5,075 nt of DNA from Desulfobacteraceae bacterium (GTDB taxonomy: Bacteria > Desulfobacterota > Desulfobacteria > Desulfobacterales > Desulfobacteraceae), in NCBI GenBank assembly GCA_011390435.1, contig JAABSK010000212.1, forward strand, positions 1-5,075, given 5' to 3'. The position numbers and the translations under genes were made by a program. Positions 4,320 through 5,075 of the stretch are shown one piece after another (position 1 is the first letter of the stretch; each line of letters starts with the position of its first letter). Below the pieces are notes generated by a model. That model was not told the DNA's origin and made no database searches. It worked only from the letters and a program-made list of their open reading frames with translations.

Positions 4320-5075
4320 TTATTTTACATACAGGCTTGGAATCTGGCGGATGGACTGAAACCGGTGTTTCATGTTCATCAGGCTTTCTGCATTGCCAAT
4401 GGCAAAAAAACCGCCGGGTACGATTCCCCTGTACAGTTTATTGACAACGGTTTCACTGGTTTTTACATCAAAGTAGATCATGACATTGCGGCAGAGTACA
4501 GCATCGAATTCAACAGATGGAACCGCATCTGAAATCAGGTTGAATTTTTGAAAGACAATGTGATCCTGGATCTCTTTTTTGATTTTTAAAAACCCCTCGT
4601 ATTTCCCCCGGCCTTTTTGAAAATATTTGTGGAGCAGCGGCTGGGGAACATTCTGGGTTTTATCCTGCCGGTAGATACCCTGCCTGGCCGTTGCCAGGAC
4701 CGAATGTGAAATATCGGTTGCCAGAATTGAAAATGACAGGCCGGCCTCTTTTAATTGTATGGCGGTTGAATAGGGTTCATCTCCGGTTGAACAGGCGGCA
4801 CACCAGAGATTGAATTTTTTGGCGGCTTTGTGGGGCTGAAGGGCAAATTGATTGACAATATACTGGATGTTCCTGTTTTCCCTGAAAAAATATGAATGAT
4901 TGGTGGTGACGGTATCAATAAATTCTATGAGTTCTTTTTCATCTGAATGCAGCAGATCAAGATAGGACTTGAGCGTTTGTTTTGTCATGCGCATCCGTTT
5001 GGATATTTTGGATTTCAGCAGTTCTGTCTTGCCTTCGTGGAGATGAATCCCGGATATGGCATAAACCAGGTCTTT
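4320..5075 (-). CDS. cheR: CheR-type chemotaxis methyltransferase, 5' end cut by the window edge
   Basis: CheR transfers methyl groups from S-adenosylmethionine to glutamates of chemoreceptors, allowing sensory adaptation. The frame is open to the right edge, so 251 residues are visible and only a short N-terminal piece is missing; the ATG at 4994 is internal. The first visible residues (KDLVYAISGIHLHEGK, then KISKRMR) match the helical N-terminal CheR domain. Then come TTNHSYFFRE (57-66), the SAM motif ACSTGDEPYS (94-103), ATDIS around Asp121, a Phe/Asn-Leu element near 179, CRNVMIYFD (195-203) and GNAESL near Glu230. Motif I reads ACSTGDEP where GCSTGEEP is usual, so Gly is replaced by Ala and Glu by Asp, a mild change. 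No tetratricopeptide extension is present. No cheB, cheA or receptor gene is in view, so its pathway partner is unknown. Chemotaxis, pilus control and other Che-like systems are all possible. Confidence 0.93.
   Translation of the reverse strand, partial: KDLVYAISGIHLHEGKTELLKSKISKRMRMTKQTLKSYLDLLHSDEKELIEFIDTVTTNHSYFFRENRNIQYIVNQFALQPHKAAKKFNLWCAACSTGDEPYSTAIQLKEAGLSFSILATDISHSVLATARQGIYRQDKTQNVPQPLLHKYFQKGRGKYEGFLKIKKEIQDHIVFQKFNLISDAVPSVEFDAVLCRNVMIYFDVKTSETVVNKLYRGIVPGGFFAIGNAESLMNMKHRFQSIRQIPSLYVK

Noticed and set aside
4320..4994. Complete cheR starting at the ATG at 4994
   Set aside because: The frame continues without a stop to the window edge, and the upstream codons match the CheR N-terminal domain, so that ATG is internal and the gene is truncated by the window.
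1..5075. CRISPR array, insertion sequence, integrase, toxin-antitoxin pair or tRNA
   Set aside because: No regularly spaced repeats, terminal inverted repeats flanking a transposase, recombinase motifs or cloverleaf were found. The window looks like ordinary chromosome with small-scale regulatory structure.

Overview
The window reads as a chromosomal stretch from a Gram-negative, flagellated or otherwise chemotactic bacterium of moderate GC content. Codon use and the mix of phosphate transport, c-di-GMP turnover and chemotaxis genes would fit a sulfate-reducing Desulfobacterales-type member of Desulfobacterota. That placement is an impression from protein style, not a computed assignment.

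Layout. At 49-915 (+) lies pstB, the ATPase of the high-affinity phosphate transporter, with an unusually long N-terminal extension. A compact unit follows at about 934-1301: a good sigma-70 promoter, a possible 13-codon leader ORF whose stop codon is the first base triplet of the next Shine-Dalgarno, a 59-residue double CxxC zinc-ribbon protein (1058-1237), then two adjacent hairpins and a pyrimidine tail that resembles the 16S anti-Shine-Dalgarno. At 1424-3295 (+) is a 623-residue soluble EAL-CBS-CBS-GGDEF protein. Its phosphodiesterase site is complete, and its GGDEF site is altered. At 3470-3823 (+) is a stand-alone GGQ-domain release-factor-like protein with a basic tail, a likely ribosome-rescue factor, behind a promoter overlapped by a perfect inverted repeat.

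The minus strand carries two genes in tandem, converging on the plus-strand genes with only 22 bp between stop codons. These are a CheR-type MCP methyltransferase (4320 to beyond the right edge, 5' end missing) and, 45 bp downstream, a 142-residue protein of unknown function (3846-4274) built from two copies of one Cys-containing unit ending in CQLG.F.

The plus-strand genes do not look like one operon: each gap of 140-190 bp could hold its own signals. The shared theme is signalling and stress adaptation (phosphate uptake, c-di-GMP, chemotaxis adaptation, ribosome rescue), but the sequence gives no direct proof that these genes cooperate. The least explained parts are the zinc-ribbon unit with its RNA-level architecture and the duplicated CQLG protein. 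No tRNA, rRNA, CRISPR array, insertion sequence or attachment site was seen.
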